From assembly GCA_002311745.1 (NCBI GenBank), contig DBZL01000055.1, positions 134,883-198,882 on the forward strand: 64,000 nucleotides of DNA, given 5' to 3'. The position numbers and the translations under genes were made by a program. This document shows positions 1-8,601 of this stretch, in pieces. The notes beneath the pieces were generated by a model, which searched no databases, was not told the origin of the DNA, and saw nothing but the letters and a program-made list of their open reading frames with translations. The stretch's first letter is position 1; each line of letters opens with the position of its first letter. Source of the stretch: Phycisphaerales bacterium UBA1161 (GTDB lineage Bacteria; Planctomycetota; Phycisphaerae; Tepidisphaerales; Tepidisphaeraceae).

Positions 1-105
1 GATCGACAGCGCGATATTGACCACGGCGAAGGCAAGGCCGATCAGGATCAGCAGCACCACCGGCGCCCAGGCGTGCACCGGCGATTCGGATTGAGCCACC
101 AGCAT
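1..105 (-). CDS. nuoA: NADH-quinone oxidoreductase subunit A, N-terminal fragment
   Basis: The gene runs off the left edge, so only the first 35 residues are visible. They start with ATG at 105 on the minus strand and read MLVAQSESPVHAWAPVVLL followed by more hydrophobic residues and a VVNIALS end. This matches the first membrane helix of NuoA, a small three-helix subunit of the membrane arm of complex I, which passes electrons from NADH to quinone and pumps protons. The rest of a nuo operon would lie to the left of the window. The call rests on one helix, so another small membrane protein is possible, but the helix-plus-asparagine pattern is typical of NuoA. Confidence 0.6.
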   Translation of the reverse strand, partial: MLVAQSESPVHAWAPVVLLILIGLAFAVVNIALSI

Positions 106-151
106 CGCCGGGAATCTATTCGCCAATGGACAGAAACGCAACGGCGATGCT

Positions 152-282
152 GAATGACGAATGACAAATGACGAATGACGAATCAAGCTCCAATAACCAA
201 TGAGCAGTGGCTGGGGGCGTATTTCGTCATTCGGTCATTCGAAATTGATTCGTCATTTATCATTTATCATTCGTCATTTTCG
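152..282. repeat. Heptamer-tandem inverted repeat element 1
   Basis: Between nuoA and the first glycosyltransferase lies a stretch built of 7-base units. The left arm (152-184) repeats ATGACGA with one ATGACAA variant. The right arm (about 224-282) repeats the complement, with TCATTCG and TCATTTA units. The arms can pair to form a long imperfect hairpin. Two other elements with the same design but different heptamers occur at 31071-31160 and 32510-32626. The base composition is much more AT-rich than the flanking genes. The remaining bases of the 106-303 gap hold nothing else that I recognise. Confidence 0.7.
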
Positions 283-303
283 TTTTTGGGTAAGATTATC
301 TGC

Positions 304-1584
304 ATGGTGCTGGCGGCTCGCGAGATGAGAATCTGCTTGGTCGCCCAGAACGCGTCGCTGAAATTCGGCGGCGAGGCGAGTCTGCCGTGGCTCTGTTTCA
401 AATATCTGCGCCAGCGCGGCGTGGACGTGCATCTGGTGGCGCACGGTCGCACCCGCCAGGAAGTGTTGGCCGGCTTCCCGGGCGACGCCGATCGCCTGCA
501 TTTCGCGCCAGAGACGAGGACCGACCGCCTGCTGTGGCGGATGGGGTCATGGCTGCCCGGAAAAATCGACGCGCAAACTTTCGGCACGGCCCGGCACGTC
601 TTCAACCAGATGCTGCAGCGCCGCATCGTCCGCCGATTGATCGCCGGCCGCGGCATTCAGCTCGTGCACGAAATGACTCCCGTCTCGCCCAAGCAACTGA
701 GCCTCATGTACGGCCTGGGTGTTCCGGTGCTGATCGGCCCGCTGGCGGGGGGGATGACCTACCCGCCGGCGTTTTCGTACCTGGAGCCGCGCGGCGCGCG
801 AGCGGTGGAGGCGGCCGGAAGGGCCCTGGCGCATACGCTTAATCGCATCCTGCCCGGCAAACGCGACGCCGCGGGGCTGATCGTCGCCAACGACCAGGCC
901 CGCGCGGCTTTGCCGCGCGGCGTGCGGGGGAAAATCTTCCACATCCCGGACGTCGGCGTTGATCTGCGCGTCTGGGACCAGCCGGGCGAGCCGCCAAAGC
1001 CGCAGGGCGGGCGGATCCGCCTGGTCTATCTCGGTCGATTGGCGGATTGGAAGGGCGTTGCATTTCTTTTGGAGGCGATGGCATCGGTCGTGAAACGAGC
1101 GGATTGCGTGCTGGAGATCCTGGGCGACGGTGAAGAACGGGGGGCCCTGGAAGCGCAGGTTGGGCGATTGAATCTGTCCGACCGCGTGACGTTTTGCGGC
1201 TGGGTGACCGCGGACCAAGCGGCCCGGCGGCTGGGCGGCGCCGACATCTTTGTGATGCCCAGTCTGCACGAAGTCGGCGGCATCGCGATCTTGGAGGCGA
1301 TGGCCGCCGGCCTGCCGGTGATCGTGACCGACTGGGGCGGGCCGGCCGTGCACGTGAGCGAGGATTGCGGCATCCGCGTCCGGCCGGATTCTCGCGACGG
1401 TTTTGTCGCCGGCCTGGCCGATGCGGTGCTTCGCCTGGCGCAATCCCCGGACCTGCGTCACCGCATGGGGCAGGCCGGCCGGCGGCGCGTCGCGGCGAAT
1501 CTGTACGATTGGAACCAAAAAATCGATTCTCTGCTGGAAATCTACGCCCAGCTGATCGAAGATGCCGCGCGCACATGCAACTGA
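304..1584 (+). CDS. Glycosyltransferase, family 4 (GT-B)
   Basis: Predicted retaining glycosyltransferase of 426 residues that would transfer a sugar from a nucleotide donor during surface polysaccharide synthesis in the cytoplasm. The N-terminal half opens with the typical MRICLVAQNAS strand and a FGGEASLPW loop. The C-terminal half has the donor-binding pattern of GT4: YLGRLADWKG, then LEILGDGEER, then FVMPSLHEVGGIAILEAMA with the conserved E-x7-E spacing. The start is uncertain. ATG 304 gives eight extra residues, while ATG 325 begins right at the canonical first strand; neither has a strong ribosome binding site. The region upstream is a repeat and is unlikely to be coding. The stop overlaps the start of the next gene by 10 bases, so the two are probably co-transcribed. 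Confidence 0.85.
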   Translation: MVLAAREMRICLVAQNASLKFGGEASLPWLCFKYLRQRGVDVHLVAHGRTRQEVLAGFPGDADRLHFAPETRTDRLLWRMGSWLPGKIDAQTFGTARHVFNQMLQRRIVRRLIAGRGIQLVHEMTPVSPKQLSLMYGLGVPVLIGPLAGGMTYPPAFSYLEPRGARAVEAAGRALAHTLNRILPGKRDAAGLIVANDQARAALPRGVRGKIFHIPDVGVDLRVWDQPGEPPKPQGGRIRLVYLGRLADWKGVAFLLEAMASVVKRADCVLEILGDGEERGALEAQVGRLNLSDRVTFCGWVTADQAARRLGGADIFVMPSLHEVGGIAILEAMAAGLPVIVTDWGGPAVHVSEDCGIRVRPDSRDGFVAGLADAVLRLAQSPDLRHRMGQAGRRRVAANLYDWNQKIDSLLEIYAQLIEDAARTCN

Positions 1585-2156
1585 TCGACGAGCTCAGCGG
1601 CCGGCGGGCCACGCGCTGGCGCGAATACGCTTTTTTGCTCCTGTGCGTCGCCGTGGCCATCGCCTACGGAATCGTCAACGACCAGATCACCTCGCGCATT
1701 TCGTGGGAGTATTTCTATTACGGCAAGGAATTGGCGCCGATCCTCGGCCCGCAAACTCCGCCGGACGCGGGGGCGCTGCACTGGCAGGCGGTCCGCATCG
1801 GCGCGGAAGCGACGTGGGCGGCCGGGCTGATCGCCGGCGTCGCGATGTTGCTGGCCAACAATCCGCACCCGGGCCGCACGCAGCTTCGATTTTTCGCTCT
1901 GCTTGCCCGCTTGCCGCTGTTCATTCTCATCGTCGCCGCCACCGCCGTTTTGCTGGGCATCGCCGGGCGTTTCTTTCTGTTGAACTGGATCAGCCAGGAT
2001 TTCCGTGACTTGGCCAGGTACAACCTGTGGCGTCCCCGCCGATTTATGACCGTGTACGGCATTCACTTGGGCGGCTATGTCGGCGGGCTATTGGGGATCG
2101 TCTACGGCGTTTGGAGCATTCGCCGCCGGCGCCGTCGCGATGCTACGGTTTCTTGA
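1575..2156 (+). CDS. Polytopic membrane protein of unknown function
   Basis: A 193-residue protein starting at ATG 1575 inside the end of the glycosyltransferase gene (overlap ATGCAACTGA), which suggests translational coupling. Four hydrophobic stretches can be seen: around residues 17-33, 74-92, 108-131 and 158-180. The second half ends in an arginine-rich tail (RRRRRRD), expected to be cytoplasmic. I do not recognise a family. Because it is coupled to a glycosyltransferase, it may be an accessory membrane protein of glycan synthesis, but that is inference from position only. Confidence 0.7.
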   Translation: MQLIDELSGRRATRWREYAFLLLCVAVAIAYGIVNDQITSRISWEYFYYGKELAPILGPQTPPDAGALHWQAVRIGAEATWAAGLIAGVAMLLANNPHPGRTQLRFFALLARLPLFILIVAATAVLLGIAGRFFLLNWISQDFRDLARYNLWRPRRFMTVYGIHLGGYVGGLLGIVYGVWSIRRRRRRDATVS

Positions 2157-2187
2157 CACGCGTGGCGGCGTTTCGATACTCGTCGGC

Positions 2188-3336
2188 GTGAAACGAGTTT
2201 TCCCCGCAATCGCCATTGCCGTGCTGCTCTTGCCGGGCTGCAAAAGCGAGCAACCGGTGCCCGGCGCCGAATCCGCCGGGCAGCTTCCACCCATGGACAA
2301 CGAGGTGGTGGCCACGGTTCGCGGCGAGGCCGTCACCCTCAAGGACCTTCAGCCCGTGCTCCTGCAAGCCTACGGCTTGAACGTGCTGCTGGCGATCGTG
2401 CAGCGCGATTTGGCCAAGCACGAGGCCGCCCAACTGCACATCGTCGTCACGCCCCAGGACGTGGACCAAGAGAGGACGTTGACCCTGGTGGCGCTGAAGA
2501 AAGCGGCCCTGCGGATGCAGGATGTGGCTGCCACGACGCAGCCGGATGAAGAGGATTTGAACGCCCAGGAAACTCAGCAGCTTTTGGATCAAGTGCTTGC
2601 CCAGCAGCGCATGAGCCGCGCGGAATTCGACATCGTCATGGAGACCAACGCCTACCTGCGCAAGATGGCCGAGCCGCAGGTGACCGCGCAGATGACCGAG
2701 CAGGCGGTGCGCAACCAGTTCAACGTGACTTATGGCGAGAAGGTGCTCGTGCATTACATCGTCTGCGGCAACATGGAAGAAGTGGCCCAGGTTCGGCGGG
2801 AGTTGGCGGCGGGCAAGAGTTTTGAGGATGTCGCCCGCGCCCGCAGCCGCGACCGTGCCTCGGCCGCCACGGGCGGCGAACTCCCCCCCTTCACGTTGCA
2901 GGACAACCGCTTCCCGCCGGAATTCCGCCAGGTGGCGTTTCTGCTCAAAAAAGGGCAGGTCTCGGACCCGGTTCAGATCAAGCAGTACATTTACATCGTC
3001 AAACTCGTGGATCGCATCCCGCCCGAGCATGCCAAGTTTGAGGATTATCGCGACGCGGTGCGGCGCGACCTGTACCAGCAGAGCGTGCAGGCGGCCATGG
3101 CCGTCATGCGCCAACGGCTGGGGCAAATGGCCCTGGAATCGCTCAGCATCAAGGACCCGGTGCTCCGCGAGCAGTGGGAAGAGCGCGTGGCCCGGAAGGA
3201 TGGGCAAATTCGCGACATGCAGGAAATCCGCCACCATCTGGACCGAGAGCACGCACCGCCGACGACTTTGCCCGCTTTTGAAGCTCCAGGCGGGCCGGCG
3301 GCGCCACCGGCGACGCAGCCGGCCACGGCGCCGTGA
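2188..3336 (+). CDS. PpiC-type peptidyl-prolyl isomerase lipoprotein
   Basis: Exported folding helper related to SurA/PrsA. Starting from GTG 2188 the protein opens with KR, a short hydrophobic run and a lipobox LLPGC, so it should be lipid-anchored after cleavage before the cysteine. An N-terminal chaperone-like helical part (residues about 35-180, with AYLRKMAEPQVT) is followed by a parvulin domain at about 185-280, with VHYIVC, GKSFEDVARARSRD, GGELPPF and VSDPVQ in the usual order. The C-terminus is a proline/alanine-rich tail. ATG 2140 in the same frame would add 16 residues before the signal, so GTG is preferred. It follows the membrane protein gene after a 31-base gap and is probably part of the same transcript. 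Parvulins catalyse proline cis-trans isomerisation in the periplasm. Confidence 0.85.
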   Translation: MKRVFPAIAIAVLLLPGCKSEQPVPGAESAGQLPPMDNEVVATVRGEAVTLKDLQPVLLQAYGLNVLLAIVQRDLAKHEAAQLHIVVTPQDVDQERTLTLVALKKAALRMQDVAATTQPDEEDLNAQETQQLLDQVLAQQRMSRAEFDIVMETNAYLRKMAEPQVTAQMTEQAVRNQFNVTYGEKVLVHYIVCGNMEEVAQVRRELAAGKSFEDVARARSRDRASAATGGELPPFTLQDNRFPPEFRQVAFLLKKGQVSDPVQIKQYIYIVKLVDRIPPEHAKFEDYRDAVRRDLYQQSVQAAMAVMRQRLGQMALESLSIKDPVLREQWEERVARKDGQIRDMQEIRHHLDREHAPPTTLPAFEAPGGPAAPPATQPATAP

Positions 3337-3390
3337 CGGCGCCGCATCGTTCCCCACAATCCCCTTTTCTCCGTTACAATTGAGGCCGTT

Positions 3391-4626
3391 ATGAACCAGA
3401 CACCTTTCAAAGTTGACGTTTCGCCGCGCATCGCCCGTTTGCCGCCGTACCTCTTTGGCCGCATCAACAAGATGAAGTACGAAAAGCGCGTCGCGGGCAT
3501 CGACATCATCGATCTGGGCATGGGCAATCCCACCGATCCGACGCCCGAGTCGGTCGTGCGGAAATTGGCCGAGGCCGCCCGCGACCCGCGCAATCACCGC
3601 TACAGCGTGAGCAACGGCGTCATCGGCCTGCGCAGGGAAGTGGCCAAAAAATATCGCCAGAAATATGGCGTTGAACTCGATCCGGAAACCGAGGTGATCG
3701 CCACCATCGGTTCCAAGGAAGGCTTCGCGCACCTGTGCCTGGCGCTGCTGGGTCCGGGCGACACGGCGATCGTGCCCGACCCGGCGTTTCCCATCCACAT
3801 CTACGCCGTGGCCATGGCCGGCGCCAACGTCATCCGCGTGCCCCTGGGCAACGACCAGGCGTTCCTCGACCGCATCGAGAAAATGATCGAGGGGCTTTAC
3901 CCCACGCCCAAGCTGCTGATTTTGAACTATCCGCACAACCCCACCGCCGTGACCATCGAGCCCGGTTTTTGGGAGCGGGCCATCGCCATGTGCCGGCGCC
4001 GCGGGATCATGATCATCAGCGACCTGGCCTACGGGGAAATCTGTTTCGATGGCTACCAGGCCCCCAGCTTACTGGCTGCCCAGGGGGCCAAGGATTTGGG
4101 CGTGGAATTCACCACCATGTCCAAGAGCTACAACATGGCCGGCTGGCGCATCGGCTACTGCGCCGGCAACGCCGAGATGGTCAAGGCCCTGGCGACGATC
4201 AAGGGATATTACGACTACGGCATTTTTGCTCCCATCCAGATCGCCAGCATCATCGCCATGCGCGAGCACGCCGACGCCCCGATCGAGCAGAGCAAGATTT
4301 ACCAGCACCGCCGCGACGTGGTCTGCCGCGGCCTGGACCGCCTGGGCTGGACCTACGAAAAGCCGCGGGCCAGCATGTTCGTCTGGGCCCGCATCAAGGA
4401 CGAGCATCTCAAGGGGCAGGGCTCGATCGATTTTTGTCTGCGCATGATGGACGAAGCGCAGGTGGCGTTGTCTCCCGGCCGCGCCTTCGGCGAGAGCGGC
4501 GAGAATTGCGTCCGCATCGCCCTGGTGGAAAACGACCAGCGGCTCAAGCAGGCGATGTCCAACCTGGATCGGGCCCTGAATCCCCGGCAACCGAAGCCGA
4601 AACGGCAGAAGACGGCGACGGCTTAA
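3391..4626 (+). CDS. PLP-dependent aminotransferase, class I/II (AlaC/DapL-like)
   Basis: A 411-residue fold-type I aminotransferase. Landmarks are IDLGMGNPTDPTPE near residue 38, the turn after IATIGSKEG near 107, LNYPHNPTA near 175 (Asn that contacts PLP), DLAYGEICFD near 212, and the Schiff-base lysine in TMSKSYNMAGWRIGY near 247. A late conserved arginine sits in NCVRIALV. The pattern, notably the SKSYNMAGWR block, is that of alanine-forming AlaC or LL-diaminopimelate aminotransferase relatives, which use pyruvate/glutamate or the lysine/peptidoglycan precursor. Substrate cannot be told from sequence alone. The 54-base gap upstream contains TACAAT, a possible -10, but no good -35 was seen. 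Confidence 0.9.
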   Translation: MNQTPFKVDVSPRIARLPPYLFGRINKMKYEKRVAGIDIIDLGMGNPTDPTPESVVRKLAEAARDPRNHRYSVSNGVIGLRREVAKKYRQKYGVELDPETEVIATIGSKEGFAHLCLALLGPGDTAIVPDPAFPIHIYAVAMAGANVIRVPLGNDQAFLDRIEKMIEGLYPTPKLLILNYPHNPTAVTIEPGFWERAIAMCRRRGIMIISDLAYGEICFDGYQAPSLLAAQGAKDLGVEFTTMSKSYNMAGWRIGYCAGNAEMVKALATIKGYYDYGIFAPIQIASIIAMREHADAPIEQSKIYQHRRDVVCRGLDRLGWTYEKPRASMFVWARIKDEHLKGQGSIDFCLRMMDEAQVALSPGRAFGESGENCVRIALVENDQRLKQAMSNLDRALNPRQPKPKRQKTATA

Positions 4627-4702
4627 GCGCATTTCTTCATCCGGAGATCGCGCCTCATCGGGAAATGCTCGCAATAAGAAAGGGGAAAGGACCCTTTTGG
4701 CC

Positions 4703-5263
4703 ATGCAGCCCGACACCGATAAGCGACGGAACGGCTTTGCCCAAATCTACGCCCAACTGTTTCGCGATTTTCGGGACAAACCGATTCGAATCCTGGAGAT
4801 CGGCGTCTTGAAAGGCGGATCGCTGTGGCTCTGGACGGAGTTATTCCCCCATCCGGAAACGCTCGTGGTGGGAATCGATCTGGAGATTCCAGAGGATCCG
4901 CTTCCGGCAAACGCCAAGGTCCATGTATGCGACCAGAATGATCCCGCGGGCCTGCAGCGGATCGTGGCGCAGTATGGCCCCTTCGATCTGATTTTCGACG
5001 ACGGCTGTCATTTCACCAAGGAAACCCGACTCTGCTTCGAGACGCTGTTCTCGTCGGTGAAAGATAACGGCTATTACATTATCGAGGATTGGGCCGTGGG
5101 CTATTGGGACGATCGTGATGTCCGGTATCGCGGCATGGTGGAGGTCGTCACCGAGATTATGCAGCAAGCCCCGGCCAAGTCGATCGATGCATTTTTGATC
5201 GCGCTGAACCCCGGCCGGACGTACGCCGTGTTTCGCAAGGGGACCACGGGTTGGAAACACTGA
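4703..5263 (+). CDS. Class I SAM-dependent methyltransferase-like protein (cephalosporin hydroxylase/rhamnosyl O-methyltransferase type)
   Basis: A 186-residue Rossmann protein with the SAM-binding loop LEIGVLKGGSLWLW near residue 30, an acidic strand end VVGIDLEIP near 55 and FDLIFDDGCHFTKE near 97, where paired acidic residues and a histidine are typical of the family that contains rhamnosyl O-methyltransferases and CmcI-like enzymes. These enzymes often methylate sugars in surface glycans and antibiotics. The end reads NPGRTYAVFRKG. The start is uncertain: ATG 4703 versus TTG 4697, which is better spaced from a GGAAAGGA site at 4684-4690. It follows the aminotransferase gene after 76 bases and meets the CHAD gene tail to tail. 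Confidence 0.75.
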   Translation: MQPDTDKRRNGFAQIYAQLFRDFRDKPIRILEIGVLKGGSLWLWTELFPHPETLVVGIDLEIPEDPLPANAKVHVCDQNDPAGLQRIVAQYGPFDLIFDDGCHFTKETRLCFETLFSSVKDNGYYIIEDWAVGYWDDRDVRYRGMVEVVTEIMQQAPAKSIDAFLIALNPGRTYAVFRKGTTGWKH

Positions 5264-5284
5264 CGCGCGGCGCTGGCCGCGTGA

Positions 5285-6283
5285 TTACGCCGCCGGGGCA
5301 TCGGTGGGCAGAGGGGGCGAAGCCGGGGGTTCCGAGAGCTTTTCAAGCTGGATACTCTCGGCCGCGGTGGTTTTCCGCTGCTCGACCGGCGGCGCCTCGA
5401 CGACGATGCGCGTCAGGGGAAAGGCGCGGCGAATCCCCTCGCATAATTGCCCGCTGCGCGGCTTCCACCATTCGGCGGCCTTGCTCAACTGCGTCCGGGC
5501 CTTGCGAAGATTGGACTGCGAAAGACTCAGAATCTGCTCGGCGAGTTGCGGATGGTGCAGGGCCAGATCGCTATCAACGATTTCGCAAAGCATCCGCTCG
5601 CTGAGGACGACGTAGTCGTGCCAGAGTCCCAGGGCGTCCTGGATTCGCTTGAACAGGGTGGTGACTTCCCGCGGCAGGGGCAGGCCGTGGGCTTTGGCCA
5701 TCTCCAGAGTGTAGCGCAGCGATTTGCCGGCGATGCGCCAAGCGTGCGGATCGTTCTTGCCCAGCGAGGCGGCCTGCTCCGCGAAGGCGTCGAGCTGGAG
5801 ATGCACCGACTCGGCCAGCAGGTATTCGATCGCGTCGCGGGCCTCGGCGATCTCCTGCCGCAAGCCCCACCACGAGCCGAGCCGCGCCAGCATCCGCGGC
5901 GCAGGAGCCTGCTTTTGCGCGGCGGCGACCGCGGCGGCGCGGCACTCGGAAAGACGATTCTTCAGCCAATCCACCGCGGCCTTGGATTTGGCGTCCCTGA
6001 CCTTACCGAGATGTTGCAGCATGACATCCAGATCGCGCAGCGGCCCAAGCTGTCTGCGTAGGCGGCGCGTGACGCGGTCGAACGGTTTTCGGCAGCGGGC
6101 GGAGACGACCGAATCCAGAAGCTGCGTTGCCGCCTTTAGACGGCGGGTTGCCACGCGGGCATCGTGCACCACATCGACGTCCTGGCCCTTCAGGGCGGGC
6201 GGGATCAATTTGCGCAGGTCCTCGACCAAGGTGTCGAGGTATTTGAGCAGCGGGAAATTCGGTGCGGTTATCATCCGCGGCAT
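5285..6283 (-). CDS. CHAD domain protein
   Basis: A 332-residue, highly helical basic protein with the conserved histidines of CHAD domains: VVHDARVATRRLKAA near residue 38, LGPLRDLDVMLQHLG near 80, HAWRIAGKSLRYTLEMA near 180 and LQ/DALGLWHDY near 215. CHAD domains bind polyphosphate and locate to polyphosphate granules in several bacteria, often beside or fused to a CYTH triphosphatase. No CYTH gene is visible in this window. The C-terminal 40 residues (PPVEQRKTTAAESIQ onward) are low complexity. It is divergently placed with lpxC, and the 103 bases between hold the lpxC promoter. A second methionine three codons later is an equally possible start. Confidence 0.85.
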   Translation of the reverse strand: MPRMITAPNFPLLKYLDTLVEDLRKLIPPALKGQDVDVVHDARVATRRLKAATQLLDSVVSARCRKPFDRVTRRLRRQLGPLRDLDVMLQHLGKVRDAKSKAAVDWLKNRLSECRAAAVAAAQKQAPAPRMLARLGSWWGLRQEIAEARDAIEYLLAESVHLQLDAFAEQAASLGKNDPHAWRIAGKSLRYTLEMAKAHGLPLPREVTTLFKRIQDALGLWHDYVVLSERMLCEIVDSDLALHHPQLAEQILSLSQSNLRKARTQLSKAAEWWKPRSGQLCEGIRRAFPLTRIVVEAPPVEQRKTTAAESIQLEKLSEPPASPPLPTDAPAA

Positions 6284-6350
6284 TGTAACGGACTTGGGCC
6301 TTGGGCCGGAAAACCTTCTGCGGTTAGCTTCATGTTTGTTGGGAATTCGA

Positions 6351-6356
6351 TATAAT
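6351..6356 (+). promoter_or_regulatory. -10 element (TATAAT) ahead of lpxC/fabZ
   Basis: A perfect TATAAT lies 31 bases upstream of the lpxC start. No clear TTGACA-like box was seen 16-18 bases further upstream (TTCATG is the nearest). The expected transcript start would be near 6363. Confidence 0.45.
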
Positions 6357-6386
6357 TAGGGGTTCTCCGAAGGATGCGAACCCGAA

Positions 6387-7715
<1,329 letters not shown>

Positions 7716-7716
7716 G

Positions 7717-8517
7717 ATGGCGAGCATTTCTTCCCTATCCTGTGTCGATCCCAAGGCGGTGATCGCCGATGACGTGCAGATCGGCCCGTTTTGCTGGATC
7801 GGTCCGGACGTGGTGCTGGGCGGCGGGTGCAAGCTGCTGAGCCACGTGGTCATCACCGGTTGTACCACCGTCGGCCGCAACAACGTGTTTCATCCCAACG
7901 CGGTGATCGGCGGCGAGCCGCAGGACAAGAAATACCGCGGCGAGCCCACCCGCCTGGAGATCGGCGACTCCAACCAGATCCGCGAAGGCGTCACCATCCA
8001 CATCGGCACCGACTTCGGCGGCGAATGCACCCGCGTCGGAAACAACAACCTGCTGATGGCCAACTGCCACGTCGGACACGACGCCCAGATCGGTCATGAT
8101 TGCGTCCTGGCCAACAACGTCATGATCGCCGGACACGTGCTCTGCGGGAATCACGTGCACATCATGGGCGGCGCCGGCGTGCACCATTTCGTGACCATCG
8201 GGGATTACGCCTACCTGGGCGGCGCAGCCCGCATCCACCACGATGTGCCTCCCTACGTGAAGGTCAACGGCGCCGATCAAGTCAGGGGATTAAACACGGT
8301 CGGGCTGCAGCGGGCCGGCTTCGCCCAGAGCGACATCGACGCCCTGGAGCAAGCCTGCCGGCGCCTGTTTTATCGACGCAAGCCCTTCGCCCGCGCCATG
8401 GCCGAATTCGACACGCTCAACGGCATCAACCCGCACACCAAGAACCTGGTGGCGTTTCTCCGTCGCCGCGACCAGGGCAAGCACGGCCGATACCTCGAGC
8501 GCTTCCGCACCGCATAG
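7717..8517 (+). CDS. lpxA: Acyl-ACP:UDP-N-acetylglucosamine O-acyltransferase
   Basis: First enzyme of lipid A synthesis: it moves a 3-hydroxyacyl chain from ACP to UDP-GlcNAc. The 266 residues are of family length. The N-terminal two thirds is a left-handed beta helix made of hexapeptide repeats, with the catalytic histidine region NCHVGHDAQIGHDCVLANN around residue 120, and the helical C-terminal domain has the typical RRLFYRRKPFARAMAEF and HTKNLVAFLRR. ATG 7717 is chosen because it starts one base after the lpxC/fabZ stop codon and gives the normal N-terminus. Together with the upstream fusion it implies that this organism makes lipid A. Confidence 0.95.
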   Translation: MASISSLSCVDPKAVIADDVQIGPFCWIGPDVVLGGGCKLLSHVVITGCTTVGRNNVFHPNAVIGGEPQDKKYRGEPTRLEIGDSNQIREGVTIHIGTDFGGECTRVGNNNLLMANCHVGHDAQIGHDCVLANNVMIAGHVLCGNHVHIMGGAGVHHFVTIGDYAYLGGAARIHHDVPPYVKVNGADQVRGLNTVGLQRAGFAQSDIDALEQACRRLFYRRKPFARAMAEFDTLNGINPHTKNLVAFLRRRDQGKHGRYLERFRTA

Positions 8518-8532
8518 CCCGCACCGCTCGCG

Positions 8533-8561
8533 TTTAAACGCCCCGGGTCTTCCGATATACT
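8533..8561 (+). promoter_or_regulatory. Putative sigma-70 promoter of the flippase gene
   Basis: TTTAAA at 8533-8538, a 17-base spacer and TATACT at 8556-8561. This is a fair match to the -35/-10 consensus, sits in the lpxA-flippase gap, and would give a leader of about 35 bases before GTG 8602. Confidence 0.5.
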
Positions 8562-8601
8562 GCCCGGCCCTCTGGGCCATGGAACCAAAGGAGTTGCGGT
8601 T

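Noticed and set aside
2143..3936. Long open frame on the minus strand opposite the PpiC lipoprotein and aminotransferase genes
   Set aside because: It is an antisense shadow of GC-rich genes, with histidine- and arginine-rich low-information sequence and no motif. The plus-strand genes have complete domains there.
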